Shown: positions 24,263 to 37,008 of the stretch, piece by piece
Position numbering within the stretch: position 1 is the first letter of the stretch
Layout: the number at the start of each line of letters is the position of its first letter
Assembly (NCBI RefSeq): GCF_002234675.1
Contig: NC_019868.2
Span: 7,314,082 to 7,378,081 of the forward strand
Direction: 5' to 3'
Origin: Oryzias latipes
Taxonomy: Eukaryota; Chordata; Actinopteri; Beloniformes; Adrianichthyidae
DNA: 64,000 bases
Made by a program: the position numbers and the translations under genes
Notes under the pieces: model-generated
The model's input: only the letters and a program-made list of their open reading frames with translations
Told to the model about the DNA's origin: nothing
The model's database searches: none

Positions 24263-27200
24263 ATGATGTCGCTGATAGATCTTGACGATGACCAGAGATG
24301 GGTGCCCACGCACGTGAATGTCACCGTTCTCCGCGCGCGGGGACTGCGCACCAAGGGCAAGCACGGCAGCCGCTACCTCTACACCATCATCCAGCTGGGG
24401 AAGGAGAAGTACACCACCGGGCTGGTGGAGAAGGCGGAGGTGCCCGTGTGGAATGAGGAGTGCTGCTTCGAGCTGCTCCCCGGAGTGCTGGAGGACGGGG
24501 GCTGCAGCGCGTATCCTCCGGGGAGCGGGAACCTGGTCGTCACGGTCATGCACCGGGTGCTCATCGGCCTGGACGTCTTCCTGGGTCAAACCATCATCCC
24601 TCTCGACAGGACCTTTCAGGACGGAGTCTGTCCCAGAGAAGAGTAGGTCTGCTTAATGTCTCCCGGAAAGTGGTGCGTCATGCTGCTGCGTGTTTTGGGA
24701 GCTTTGTGCTCCACAGCTTTGATGGAGCGTCTACATTCAAGCCACACAATGTCACAGATTATCAAGGCCCACAGTTACATCTGACCCCCCCAGCTTGATG
24801 ACAGACTACACACTTCCAATAAGGGTTCCTATGATGCACCAAATCCTAATTTGAACCAGAAAGTCATCTTTCTTTCATGACCTTTGGCTTAAATGTTTTG
24901 CATCCTCCCAGCTGTAGCACAAAGCTGTCAAACAGGCGCATTTTTACTGTAATTCTTAATTTCACAGCTGATAATTTACAAGCAGGTCCCTCTTAAATAC
25001 TACATGTATAAACGTGTTAGTTTTTTTACAGCTTGCATATTTTTGGAGGTTTGTTGCCACAAAAAAAAGATGAATTATTCAGTCAATTCATTTTTCTCAT
25101 AAATGTCTTCATCCTTCTTTCAATTCAAGCATCAGAGTTTGTCAAACATTAACTTATATTTCTAATTCCTTTGACTTTTTTTTGTATAAGTGCATTTTTT
25201 TTAGGATTGTGGTTCTTTCCGTTTCACATTTGGCTGCCCAACTTGAAACATGGTCCACAAATCTAAACATAAACGGTTCAACAAACTTTGTAACAATATG
25301 AGACGGTCCAATTCTTTTACCTAAATAGATACACTCTACATATTTATTATTCGTTTGTCATTTAAAACTATAAATTGACTTTTAACAGAGAATTTCTTAA
25401 TTCTTACAGGCACTTTTTTATTTTAATCAACAAAACATTCAAACCGGACATTTTGTGTCTTCCAGACTGTTTTGTTATTCGTGGTTGAAAAAAAGTTGTA
25501 TTAATTTGAAGTACTCATATGTTTAGAGCAACAACACACATCTTTCACTGTGGTTCACCTGCGGCCAATTGGAATTGACCCCACTTGCTAGAAGCTATCT
25601 TGTGATTGGACATCTATTAGTTACATCACATGTACATAAAAATGCAAAGACAGCATTTTTTTAATGGATTTTATACCTTTAATACCAACATGATCTTGTT
25701 TATGTGGTTTTCAACCGATAGTGCCATAACTCGTACTACTAGATCAATTTTTCGATACGTATCGGCATCCTTTATATAAACATGTTTTAGTACTTCATAT
25801 TTTTATTTTTCAGGTTTCTTATTTTGCATTTAGTAGCTCTAAATCAGGTATGTCCAAAGTCTGGCCTATGTGCCAAATGTGGCCGTTATTCAAATTTCTA
25901 CCAGCCCGGCAAGATGCTGTCATAAAATCAGTAGTGTGGCCCCCAGCACTTTCTAAAAACTCTGTGTTTCTTGATTGGCTACATTTGGTCATAACCCACT
26001 TTCTAGCCCATTTCTAAAATGTTGACTGTAAACAAAATGAACACATTTGTTTCTCTGATCAAAACCAGTGTTTTGTACTTCTGAATAAGATAAATATTTG
26101 TGTGTCCCCCCCCCCCTGTTTACATGATTTATATTTTGAAGTTTACAGTGAACATTTAATAAGAATATGATGTAATATTTCACGTGAACCCAAAGTTAAT
26201 CTTGATAAAAAGCTTTTTTGAGACAAACTTTCTTCATTTTATTTCTTGTCTTCAAATACAAAATTCACAGTTTTATTTGGATTTAATGGTATTTTGCCAT
26301 CACCAAATCTGGTTCTCTTTGTAAAAATGTGGACACCCCCCAGAAACATCCTTATTTTTTTTCCTCTAAAGATGCTTTGTCACATAAGTCACATATTGTT
26401 TTATTTTGGAGTTGAACAATAAAATGAAACAGATTCCTTTAACTTTTTTTCTTTTTTAGGAATTATTAAAAAAAAAAAAAATAACAATGTTCACACCTTG
26501 TTGTTTGCCAGTGGCTCCATAAAAGAGACATGTAGGGTCCAGAAACGTTTTGTTTGTGAGAGACAGGAGCACATATTCTACCATTTAAAGGTTTAGACAC
26601 ACGTTTGTGTCCAAACTATAAAGGCGCCTTTTTTGCAGACTTCATGAATGCTTCATGAAGTCAAGGCTTCATTTGCTATTATAAACAGAATAAAACCCTC
26701 ACAAAGAGGTCATGTTGTGTCTGATTGGTAGAATCCTCTCTGCATTGATGGGTGACATAACTGGACTCACCATGTGGAAAAGTGAAAGGGGAGTGAAACA
26801 ATTCCACACATCTGGCTCTGATTACGGATCCTCCGCCCTCTTTGCTCAGTGAACTTCTGCTGTTAGTTTCTGCGGTGGACTTTCAGGACCTTTCAGGTCA
26901 CAGGGCGGATTTCATTGGCTCGCCCCTCATATATGTCTCCATGTCTTTGTTTGAACATGTACACAGGTGTGTGGGAGTGGAGGAATCCAGGCTGAGATTT
27001 CCTGCTGTGGGATTTCAGAAATTTTGTTTCCAGATTATGTAATGTGACGAAAGTCCAGCCAAAAGGAGTGTTTTCTTGTTGTTTTGGAGCTGCAATCAAA
27101 CGCACCTAACATGTGCACGTCATATGTATTTTATCATGCACATGCTCATGGATTTACTTTTTTTCTCTGCAGATGGTTTAAGCTGAATTCCAAGGCAGGG

Positions 27201-30200
27201 AGGAAGGATAAGGAGCGTGGCGAGCTTCAGCTCACCGTCCAGTTCACTCGCAACAACATGACAGCCAGCATGTTTGATCTCACCATAAAGGACAAACCCC
27301 GGTCTGCATTCGGCAAGCTCAAGGACCGTGTCACTGGCAAGAAGAGAGGGGACATGGAGTCTTCCTCAGCCATCGTGCCGGGCCGCTACGCAGCCTTGTC
27401 GGGGTCGCTTGGGCCGCCCTTTGGAGAGGAGGGTGGGGGACCGACAGAGTCACAGGATTCAGACATAACCGAGGAGAAGAGGAACAAGATGAAGGATTTT
27501 TTCAAAGGGAGGCTAAGAAAGTCGTCAGACACCAGGTCATGCTCGTCCTTGGCCTCAGAGACCAGTATGTCTTCCATGACCAGTGATAACCTCGGCCCCC
27601 CACCCAGTCTGGGTCTGCTGTCCGACCCCCCCAGCTCTCCCATCTACACGAGCAAAGTGAGAGTCAACCCCCAGTATGGAGACGCAGATTTAGCCAAGAA
27701 AGGTGAGAGATTGCGTGGACACACCGGCATGATTGAGATGTTGACCAACCATCACCTGCATGAAGAGAAGGAGGCTGTTTGGCTTGTCATCATAAAACAA
27801 TTCCATATGAAATAAGTTCAAATTGCTCTTTCAACACTAAACATTATTTAAAAGAAATAATTCTGTAACAATTTGATAAAAAAAAGGAAAGATAACGTCT
27901 CATTATCACATTGAAACAACATTTTTGGACAAAGTTAAAATATGCTTCATGCAGGGAAGAAGCTTGTCATTACTTCTGAGATTTTTAATGCCATTCATCC
28001 TGCTGAATCCCTTTTGGGGTTGTGGGGTTGCTGGAGCCTATCCCACATACTGTTAGCAGTAAATCTAAGTCACAGACTGAAGCCTTCATCTCTGCTGGTC
28101 TGTTAATATAATCTCTGGATTTTAAACCGCTATCATTTTCAAAAGTCGACACTGCTGGGCAGACATTCTTAATATTTTTCTTTTGTTCAAAGGATCAGGG
28201 CAGCCAATCAAGACGTATTTCAGTTTCTTGTTAGTTAAAGAGCACATAGACACCCTGTTTCTATCTTCCCTGGTAATTTCAGCCAGAGGTGGAAACTGAT
28301 GAAGGGGAAACGTAAACAATCAGCAGTAGTACACAACATTTACCACACTCCAAACAAGTCAACACGCAGCTGTACTCACTGTCACTATTTTTGCCATTTT
28401 AAGAAGAGACAATAACCCCGGCCCCCAACACAAATGCACATTGTGATAGTAATCCCCATACCATGACAGCGCCACCAACAACCAGAGCAAAAGGAAACAG
28501 AAAAAAAATCAATGTTTTTGTGTTTTTTACATCCTATTGTGACCCAAATACTTGGAGTATGCACCAATAATCAAGACCCATCAGATTAACTGATAGCAGC
28601 TGTGGAACAGAGGTAGAGCGGTTAACCTCTGATAGGAAAATCAAGGTTTGGTTCCCACCTTGCCCATCAAAGTGTCCTTGGGCAATACCATTGGCTATAT
28701 GGACCATGTCACACAGACACTATGTACATTGACACTATGTACATTTGGCGCATATTGTACAGATAGAAAGTGGTCATACGTAAACATGTGTGAAGGTTGT
28801 AGTTTTCACATGAAATTTTCACAGATTTATGTGGAATGAACCATGTTAAAACCACAGAAGTACGAATAAACCACACAAAGAACACATAAACCAACGCAAA
28901 AGTCAAATCTGGCCAATAATTTGTGCATCACAAGAGTAATTTTAACATGATACGTATGCCGTATACGCGATATGTAAAAGTTAAACATCGGTTGCAGATG
29001 TGTGAAACGTCCATTAGACATACGTGGAACAGTTGTGGAATGCCACGAATTTGTATACGCATCTCGCAAAAATCATGCACAATCGTGTAAGATACGTAAT
29101 AATTCAGTATAAACTACGTAAAATACGCACAAAATGCGGGATTCTCAATCGATCATAGACTTTGAACAGCTCAAAACCGAATTCATGTCAAGCCCCATCA
29201 GCCAAAAATCTCCACGGACATCTACGCTTATTGATGAATGACGAACGCAAGAAACATTTATGAATCACGTATATCACAAATGTACCATGAAAGACAGAAA
29301 TTTGGTATGTGATGATAATTTTATACATGACACATAATTTCATACGAAAATGTGCAAAATGTACAGAACGTAGTGGCTGTGTGACATGGCCTTGTACCAG
29401 AACTGGATGGGGAAATTCCTCCCCCCTGGTGTTCCTCATAAGAAGTACGTACTGGCTCCAAGATGGCACAATTCCTTAGACGTCTGATAGCACTGGGATC
29501 AGACTGTGAATGGGACTGTGAATGAATCTTCAAAGTTCAAAAAGGAAACTTAGTTTGTAATCTACTGACTGTGTGAAACTGAAAGTTTTGTTGTTCTTGT
29601 TCTTCCAACAGTCCTTACAAGTCAGCACACCACCAAGGTTCTGACACACAAACGAGCCTTCAGCGATGAAGTGGGAATGATCACAACAGCCTCTCTTCCA
29701 CCAAATGCTGCAGTGGAGACTCTCAAAGGTCAAACCATGACTCAGTCCAAGTCTTCGCTGTGTATAAATGGAAGCCACGTCTACGACTCAGAGCCATCCA
29801 CTCCAAAAAGCTCTGGTCCGCTCCCGACCAAGCTGGTTCTTCTGGAAAAATACTCACCGCTCTCCCGCTCCCTGCAGAATCTCACTAAGAGAGGGGAGGA
29901 CAAAGGCTCCTTTGGAGAAAGCAGACGATGGTCCTTCGACAAGTTTAAGAAGGAGGAGAAAGAAGAAGAGAAGACCGCTCAGCCTTCCTCCATCCTTCAG
30001 GAGGCGTCGGCAGGTGGGCGCCCCATGCAAGCGGCCACGCCAATTGTCTCTGCTTCCATTTTATCTGACAAAGGGAGGAAACTCCGATTTTTCTCGTCAG
30101 GTAGAAGTGACTCTCTCCCAGCTAAGACAGACACGAATCAGACCGGTTCTGCAGCTGAGGGGAGGCTCAGAGGCTGGTTCGGCGCTGGTGACTCCCAGAA

Positions 30201-33200
30201 CAAACCAAGGTGAGTCCAGATGACTTTGCAGGTTATGAGGACTGGTGTGCAGCTGGATGTCCAGGGCTTTTTCATTTTTCTCCATTTTACAACCATACTG
30301 TCATCTTTTCAAGAAATTTTCTCCACAAGTATTCTTGTGGACCCATTTCTGCCAAAGGTTTGCTAAGACATGAACTCAGCAGGATAGCTGACAGTGCAGA
30401 TGAGGCTTTAGCAAATACAATGCATCAGTTTTTGGTTTTCTCTGCTTTGCTTGATTATTTTGCAAATGAGCTTTCTTTTTTGGTTTCATTTGTGTTTCCA
30501 TTACGTTTTCCTTTTTCTACTGATGCTTTGAAGTCATTTTAGAAATGTTCTGTTCTGTTTATCTACAATAAAGTTCCTCGTTTAGTTAAATGGCACACTC
30601 AGAACTAAGAGGACTGTTGTGCCCTATTTTCCTTCACAGGCTGGAAGTTTCTCCTAATGTAGAAAGCAGCTCAGATGCACCCATTCCTGCCCCTCCTTGC
30701 TCCCCTGCACCTCCTCAGTGCTCCTCACCCCCTGCATCCTCCTCCCGCCATGCCTCACCCGACAAATGCGGTGACATTAACCTCTTCACCCCCTCTCCTT
30801 CGCCTTGCTCCCCCCCCCTCTCACCTTCGAACCCTTTCTTCCAACATATGCAGCGCAACCCCTTCTTTGAGGCTCTTATAGCCGAAGAGTTGCAGACGTC
30901 ACCTACTTTTGGGTCGCGCACCTATTCCGGCTTATCCCGCTTCCTTGACGCCGCTGGCCCGGCCCAGTGCGGAGCAGCCGGCGGCGCTTCGGAAGTTAGC
31001 TCTTCAAAAGTGGCTTCCATAAAACGGGAGCGCCCAAGGTCGGTCTCTAGGCAGGGATCACTGCCTGCTTTACACAAGGCAGTCCTCCCCGAGTCCCCCA
31101 ACCACTCTGCCTCCCGCTCCACACTAGACAGTGCAGTAGAGTGGGAGGAGTCTTTTGATGCCTTTGCTTCCAGCAGGCTTAACATTCCTACAGACAGTGT
31201 TCCTTCAAAACAACAAAAAAACATCCCGCCCTCATGCAAAACAAGTTCAGTTAATAACAACATTGATGCACAAGAACTGAGAGCAGTAAACGAGGAGCCG
31301 CCTCCTTTACCCCCAAGGCGACTTTTAAGGACTCCAGTGAATGAGATTTTCTCTGACGGCTGGCTGCATAGAGGCCAGGAACTGGCTGTCCATAAGGAAG
31401 CCTACCTCCTCTCTCAGACTGGAGCAGCCTCCCTGCAACACGGCAAAGACGGCGAATGCAAGCAAAGCAGGACATCTCCAGACGCTCATACAAGCAGCGA
31501 GGTGTCCGACTCCCTCAGCGCCCCCTCTCACACAAACGCCAGCTCGCCTGGATTCACCCCTGAAGAGCAGTTCAGGAAGTTCAAGTACAAACCTCTGGAA
31601 GATGACAGTCATTGCTGGGCAGGGACGCTGTATGAGCAAGACTTGTTTGGACACGTGTTCAGAGGAAAATATAGTCAGGCCATGATTGAGCAGGACCTTT
31701 TCTCAATGAACGCAGAAGGAATTGCTGGAAATAAGATCAAATCTAACCCTCTGGACTGTGAGGTACCCGTTTGTGAGTTGACCAGCAAGTCATGTATCAC
31801 TACTTCCAAAGCGCCAGATAGTTCTAGCACTAATGAACAGGAGATAGTAGATTTGGATCTACGTAAAGCCACATGCCTTAACACCAATATGTATTATTCA
31901 TTAACTACGGGAGATCTGAACATGAATGTGAACAATTCAGACTTTGATTTTATTGACTCTGACAGATCTTCTCAATCAGGTGTAGCTGAAATAGAAAAAA
32001 ATAAAATTTCAGGTGAGACTGTTACATTGACAGATTCACAGGTGTCCGTTTACAAGAACAGAACTGAGAACATTTACACTCTGAAGGAAACCTACATACC
32101 CACCACAAACTCTTCTTTTGAAATAACTGCATCTTCAAATGAACTGCAATCACCAACAATTTGCCGAGACAACCATCAACACCATGAGACCAACACTGCA
32201 CCATGTGGTCACTGCAGGGTAAACGGTAAAGGGGTCGACTCATTAAAGTCCACAACTCCATTTGATGTTAAGATGGACTGCAAAGAACACGAAAAACTTA
32301 ATGAATTTAACAGAACCCATAAAGACTGTGACGACAACGGGAACCTGCAACACGAGTCAGCCAAACCGAACCAGAGCCAATCATTTTCAGGTGTTGCTAG
32401 CGCAAGAATCAGACCAAAAGGAACGTCCCGACAAAACAGTAACGACAGCCCAAGAAGCCAAAGCAAAAACGGGGACAGACACCTTGAGCAGTTCTTGTCT
32501 CTCGTTCAAAACACTTCAGAAATTGGCGAAGACCACCATAGATCGGAAAAACCATCTGAGATAAGCTTTGAAGACCTTCACGCACACGTGGCACCCAACT
32601 GCAGAACCCCCGTCAAGTCAAAGATTGAAAAATCTTTGACGCAGCATGAACATTGTTCTTCCAACACCCCTTCTGCACTCTGTTTGTTAGCTGATACCTC
32701 AATCTGCTCCCCAAAACCTCCTTCGAGTGCGGGGTCCATTTCTGGGGGTCCCCACACCTCCTCTAACTCCCCCGCCACCGACCAGCCCCCGATCCATGCA
32801 CGCCACTCACCTCCACCTGAGGAGACACAGCCTGCTTGTAATCTTCCCCTCCAACAGAGCAGGTGAGAGTCCTCACACTCCGACATGACTGCGCAGGTTG
32901 TGATCTATCAAACACTAGTTTATATCATTTCTGTGTTTTGCTTTTTTGTTGCGGTGTTGATTTATTTTCTGCTGCGCTGGCTCCCTTATCTGATAGATTG
33001 AATTGTCTGCTTCACATCCAACGTGGTTGGATGAATGCTAGCTTCTCTTCACCTTTTATGTTGTTCATCCCATGTTGCTTGTTGGCTTTGGAGATTTAGT
33101 TGTTTTTCTTTAGTTTGCCACTCTCAAACCTTCCCAATGAAAGTCTTTTTAATGGAGGAAGTTGTCACTAGATTCAAACCTTTTCAAAATAAAAGTAACG

Positions 33201-35763
33201 GATATGGTTACATTCATGGGGAAAGAAAGGGAGGAGTAACATTTACTTATTAAAGAGGCCTAAAAAAGCTTTGAAAGCCAGATTTCTAGCAGGAGTTCTA
33301 GGATTCATTACTGTTTATCATAAAAATGTGACTTCACTCTAATGTGAAGCTGTAGACCAGTGCTGTCCAAACCTGGTCCTCAAAATCTACCACCAAGCTA
33401 GTTTTCCCTCCATTAACTTCTTGCTGCTGATTACCTGGATCAGATGTGTTCAGTTAATCAAAATGTGGAAATCCCTTCTTCAGCTAATCAGCAACAAAAA
33501 GGTATAGGGAGAGCTGGTAAACATGTGGGGTGGTAGATCTGCAGGACCAAGGTTGGCCAGCCCTGCTGTAGACTGTATTTGCTATTTTCTTGATGACTGT
33601 TATTGCTTTTTAGAGTCAGAAGTTGTTGATGTTATTTATTAAGGCATGTGTTCTAGTACTGATTGAAATATATGTTATTGTCTGAAGGAAATTGCTCCTA
33701 GTGTTTACAATAAAAGTCAAACAGAAATAATTCTTGTGCTGACCTTTCCATTTTGCAGGCCCCACCCCGTGAAACCTTTAACATCCACCCAATCGGAAAA
33801 GAAAGAGAATCGCTCAGTTCTTGAGAAGCTCAGGTCTACCATCGCTCCAGGACGGTCCACCCAGCAAACCTCAGCAGAACCCGAGAACAGTCAGGTATCG
33901 TTCGACAAACACAGCTTTCCACCAAAGAAATTTCTAATTTTATTTTTGTCAAATTAATTGTGAGTGTTAAAGAATGACTAATTCCATGAAAGGACTAGAG
34001 TCCCCCTGTATGAATCACATGAGAAGGCAGCTGCTCCATGAAGACTCATTGTTGAAATAAGGTCACTTCCTTCACTGGGGAGTAATGATTGCATAAAATA
34101 ATCCTGTCCTGGTACCGTCATGATCTAAAAAAATATATGTTTAGCTTGAAATGCACATATCCGCAAGTTTACCGTACACAGACTTTTCATTCAAAGGGGT
34201 TGCTTGAATGCATGTTGCCAAGGGCGATAGGAACGTAGCTTGATGGCTACCTGATCTGTCCCCACATGCGTGGAAATCCTCATAATACCGTGCAGTGTTG
34301 AGATTATTATAGTCATGTGTCGTTGACATGAAAATGTTTAAATGACCCAGACAGTTGTAAAGGACACAAAGCTGTTGAGAAATGCTCCCCGGAGCTAATT
34401 TTTTTTTATTTTAATGAATGAGTTTTACAATTATACCAAACTAAGAAGAAATGCATGAATTACAGGAGCTAATCCAATTCAAATGGCTTAACTGTTGCAA
34501 TGTTGGCGACAAGAGGACGTGACGTAGGATTCGTGCTGGTGCGGGACCAATCAGGTAGCGACACTGCTGTTAGCATGCCACAAAGTTTCCTTAGTTGCGG
34601 CTTTCCCACCATTAAGCTAAAACAGATGCTGCACACTGACTAAACAAGTACGAGAAACATTTTGTCTGAGCAAGAGGTTTCCTTCACCAACTGACTTGTT
34701 CTACTAAAGCATCAAATCTCTCTTTTTAATTACTGAAATGCAACTCAGTTTTTTGAGGATTTTACCTTTTAACTGGTATTTTTTGGTTGAATTTTTTCTC
34801 TATTTTTTTTTTATAAAATCCTATGAAAAATACTAATTCCATGTCATTTAATTAAATAATCTCTTTTCTAAAAAAAATACTTTTGCGTTGTTTGTTAACG
34901 TTTTTGAAGAATTTCAAAGAGATTTCATCGGAAAGGAATACCCTTAGCAAAAATTTTTAGTTATGAAGTATATTTGAGGATAGCAAGTATACAAGGTTGG
35001 ATGTACTTGTAGAGAAGTAGGTTTACAACTGAACACTTTTTCTGATTAAATTGGAACATTTTAAGTTTACAAAATAAAGAAAGTTTATAAAAAGAAAACT
35101 TGAGGTATATTGCCTCACTTATAGTATAGACTAAGTAAACTTGTAGTACTCTTAAATGGACTTTTTGCTAAGGGTGCGTTTACTCCCTGTTTCATGGGTT
35201 ATGGTTTCTCACATATCTGTCATTTCAATGTCTTAAAAATATTGTTAGTTTAGAAAATATTTTTCTTTGTTTCATAAAGTTTCATAAAAAGTCTGATGGT
35301 TTAAAATTAGATGCAGGGTAAATAGATAATTCGATTTTTGTTTAAAAGCAGAAATGTGACAGAACAGGTCTTTGAAAATATTTTCATCATAGATGTGTCT
35401 GGTCTGTTTGTGGTCCCACGGGGAAAAATAAAACATCCGTTCTCAGCAGTAAGGAACTTTCAAATCCTTTCAACTCATCTGCTGCTTCCTCTTCTGTCAC
35501 AGGCGGAGATGCTGGAAAGAGTGACCCACTACCAACACCTGACCAACATGGAGCTGATCTCCCTGCTGCTGCAGCAGGAGATGGACATGCAGAAGCAGCA
35601 GGTGGCTTCAGACCAGCAGGGGGCGCAACTGGAGAAGTGTGAGGCTGAGCTGAAAAAGGTCAAAGCGCAGGTTCGAGACCTGGAGGACTACATTGACAAT
35701 CTGCTTCTGAGAATCATAGAGCAAACGCCCACTCTGCTTCAAGTGCGCGCACGACACAAGTGA
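24263..35763 (+). CDS. rab11fip5: Rab11 family-interacting protein 5
   Basis: Six coding exons: 24263-24642, 27173-27702, 29612-30209, 30640-32862, 33759-33894 and 35503-35763, encoding 1375 residues. The order is a C2 domain (about residues 10-150; WVPTHVNVTVLRARGL, IIQLGKEKYTTGLVEK, VWNEECCFELLPG), then RNNMTASMFDLTIKDKPRS, THKRAFSDEVG, SSLCINGSHVYDSEP, QAATPIVSAS and GWFGAGDSQNKPR. A long disordered exon follows, and the C-terminal coiled Rab11-binding domain carries LEDYIDNLLLRIIEQTP. FIPs are effectors of GTP-bound Rab11, and the C2 domain targets vesicles to acidic lipids, so it acts in recycling-endosome transport. The block motifs favour FIP5 over FIP1. Tandem ATGs at 24263 and 24266 both fit the start. 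The best-known human isoform is about 653 aa; the excess comes from exon 4. Confidence 0.95.
24643..27172 (+). other. rab11fip5 intron 1
   Basis: A 2.5-kb AT-rich intron with no coding content. A hAT-like relic may occupy about 25845-26341, and a short imperfect hairpin (GTTTAGACACA/TGTGTCCAAAC) sits near 26592-26617. Confidence 0.65.
25845..26341. mobile_element. Possible hAT-like relic
   Basis: The left end CAGGTATGTCCAAAGTCTGG followed by CCAAATGTGGCC resembles hAT ends of the CAGGGGTGTCCAAA type. Near 26325 the reverse motif ATGTGGACACCCCCC could be the opposite end. No trustworthy target duplication is visible, and the interior has no coding capacity. Confidence 0.4.
27985..28056 (-). 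mobile_element. Inverted 3' fragment of the tRNA-derived SINE
   Basis: GGTTGCTGGAGCCTATCCC, preceded by a CCCTTTTGGGGTTG segment and a CATTCATC start, is the reverse complement of the 3' end of the complete SINE at 17703-18088 (GGGATAGGCTCCAGCAACC followed by CCGAAAGGG). The 5' part is missing. Confidence 0.75.
28603..28692 (+). mobile_element. Truncated SINE head (second family)
   Basis: GCTGTGGAACAGAGGTAGAG, then a B-box-like GGTTTGGTTCCC and the GTGTCCTTGGGCAATAC segment, resemble the element at 46884-47150. It is cut off just before the inverted-repeat element that starts at 28704. Confidence 0.5.
28704..29389. mobile_element. Unrecognised 686-bp element with about 45-bp inverted ends
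   Basis: The left end is CCATGTCACACAGACACTA and the reverse complement of the right end is CCATGTCACACAGCCACTA. The similarity continues inward (GTACATTTGGCGCAT against GTACATTTTGCACAT). The left end also has a tandem 15-bp unit GACACTATGTACATT. The interior is unusually rich in TACG, ACGTA and ATACG words, and no reading frame looks like a transposase. No target duplication is evident. It looks like a non-autonomous DNA transposon of a family I cannot name. Confidence 0.65.
30640..32862 (+). CDS. rab11fip5: rab11fip5 exon 4 (long disordered exon)
   Basis: This 2223-bp exon supplies residues 503 to about 1244 and is open throughout in one frame, flanked by CTTCACAG and AG/GTGAGA sites. It starts with LEVSPNVESSSDAP, matching the family at the junction. 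It is rich in Ser, Pro and Asn, and has no folded domain that I recognise. Two NPF tripeptides (residues 567-569 and 576-578, each within NPFF) are classical ligands of EH domains. A further conserved-looking block is FRKFKYKPLEDD. It may be an alternatively used exon, because skipping it would keep the frame (length divisible by three). Confidence 0.85.
32863..33758 (+). other. rab11fip5 intron 4
   Basis: A 0.9-kb intron containing a complete hAT-type MITE (33358-33565) and otherwise unremarkable AT-rich sequence. Confidence 0.75.
33358..33565. mobile_element. hAT-type MITE, 208 bp, with 8-bp target duplication
   Basis: The left end is CAGTGCTGTCCAAACCTGGT and the reverse complement of the right end CAGGGCTGGCCAACCTTGGT, with similarity continuing to CTACCACC on each side (terminal inverted repeat near 37 bp). 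The octamer CTGTAGAC is duplicated exactly at 33350-33357 and 33566-33573. The 8-bp length and central TA fit the Buster-type hAT target pattern nnnTAnnn. It has no coding sequence. Confidence 0.9.
33895..35502 (+). other. rab11fip5 intron 5
   Basis: A 1.6-kb AT-rich intron; apart from a 100-bp fragment of the window's inverted-terminal repeat family (34141-34243), nothing is recognised. Confidence 0.7.
34141..34243 (+). repeat. Partial copy 5 of the 550-bp repeat family
   Basis: CAGACTTTTCATTCAAAGG, TTGCTTGAATGCATGTTGCC and AGGAACGTAGCTTGATGG match the right ends of copies 2 and 3 with divergence. The left part is absent. Confidence 0.5.
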
Positions 35764-37002
35764 GAGCAGTGCTGGCGTGCACGGAAACTGTTTATGAGCG
35801 ACGCTCGTTGTTCCTGAGGCAGAGGAGATGTTCCACAGGTCCTGAGAGGTTCTCACAATCATCCAGGTTTTCTCACCACTAATACTGCCCTGTTGATGTA
35901 GACGAGCCATTCCTCACCATGCATGCAGGTTGGGCAAACATGAAAAAAAAAAGCATAGCAGCCTGATTTTGATAGAACGCTTCCAGAAAAGCAGACTGGA
36001 AACGTTGGACATCTTGATTGTAGAATAAATTTAAATAGTCTGCTTTAAGCTATACCTGCTTTCACACGCTTAGGTTAAAAAATGAAACATTTTGGGACTA
36101 AAAAAAGCAAGATTTGACCAGCTCCAGCTTTAAAAACAGTAATCTTTGAAAAATAAGCTTTTATTGATCCTCTGAGTTTTCAGTATTTAGAAAAACAGCA
36201 ATTTATGAGAAACTGCCCTGTAATGTCACAGATAACTATGACTTTGATGAATGACTGGGAAATATCTGTTTTATGAGTCATTAGTTCTAGGTGATGTTTT
36301 TTTTCTCTCTCACTCTTTTTTAGATTTTATGGTACCCCTCCTTTAAAATTCAGGATTTACCTCTAGAAAAAAATGATGCAGTAAGAAGTTAAATTATGAT
36401 CACACTTCTGATCCAGTCATTTTGTCATAATGTAATCTAGCACCACTGTAGTACTACCGTAGCATCCTGCAATGCTTTACATGACCGCAGTACTGTAATA
36501 AAAAGAAGCGCACACAAACCTCACAGATTATTCATCCTTTTTTTCATTTGTGATGGATGTTTAACGTCTCCTGCTTCATTTGATGATGCTGATCAATTCT
36601 CAGACAAACTGCAGAGCGCGGCTGTCATTCTCATGCACTTAGTGTTTTCGACCATAGGAAGTCCTGCGGCGGCAATAACCATGTCTCTCCACCAGAGTGC
36701 AGCCCTGACTGAGCAGTTTTGTCTCTGCTGCTTCAGCATCACTCCTTTGTGCTGACTTTCACTCTGCAGCTAATAGAAAAGTCTTCCTGAACCATTTGCT
36801 TTGAACAGTGATTTGTTCACATTGTGCAAAGCAGTTGTCCACACATTATGTATCCGAGGTAAAATATTGTAAAGTCGTACACAATCCTCCTTTTTCACTT
36901 TTTGGGAATACATGAAGCCCTTTCTAAAAGAAAAATAAAAGTAAAAGAAAAAGAATGAAGCCCTTTTGCCAAGAGTTTGTCCTCCCCTTTCATCCATTAT
37001 GC

Positions 37003-37008
37003 AATAAA
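37003..37008 (+). promoter_or_regulatory. Candidate AATAAA polyadenylation signal of rab11fip5
   Basis: About 1.24 kb after the stop. Alternative hexamers lie at 36024 and 36497. Which is used cannot be told from the sequence. Confidence 0.45.

Larger units (their letters stand above)
27703..29611 (+). other. rab11fip5 intron 2, repeat-rich
   Basis: A 1.9-kb intron mostly made of mobile sequence: an inverted SINE tail (27985-28056), a truncated tRNA-type SINE head (28603-28692) and a 686-bp inverted-repeat element (28704-29389). Confidence 0.7.

Noticed and set aside
23602-24360. 252-residue minus-strand reading frame over the TATG repeat and the rab11fip5 5' region
   Set aside because: Half is the microsatellite translated as HTYI repeats, and the other half is antisense of a GC-rich UTR and exon 1.
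26590-26620. Short hairpin GTTTAGACACA/TGTGTCCAAAC as a microRNA
   Set aside because: The stem is too short, and it looks like the end of a repeat, with a similar GTTTGGACACACC at 43160.
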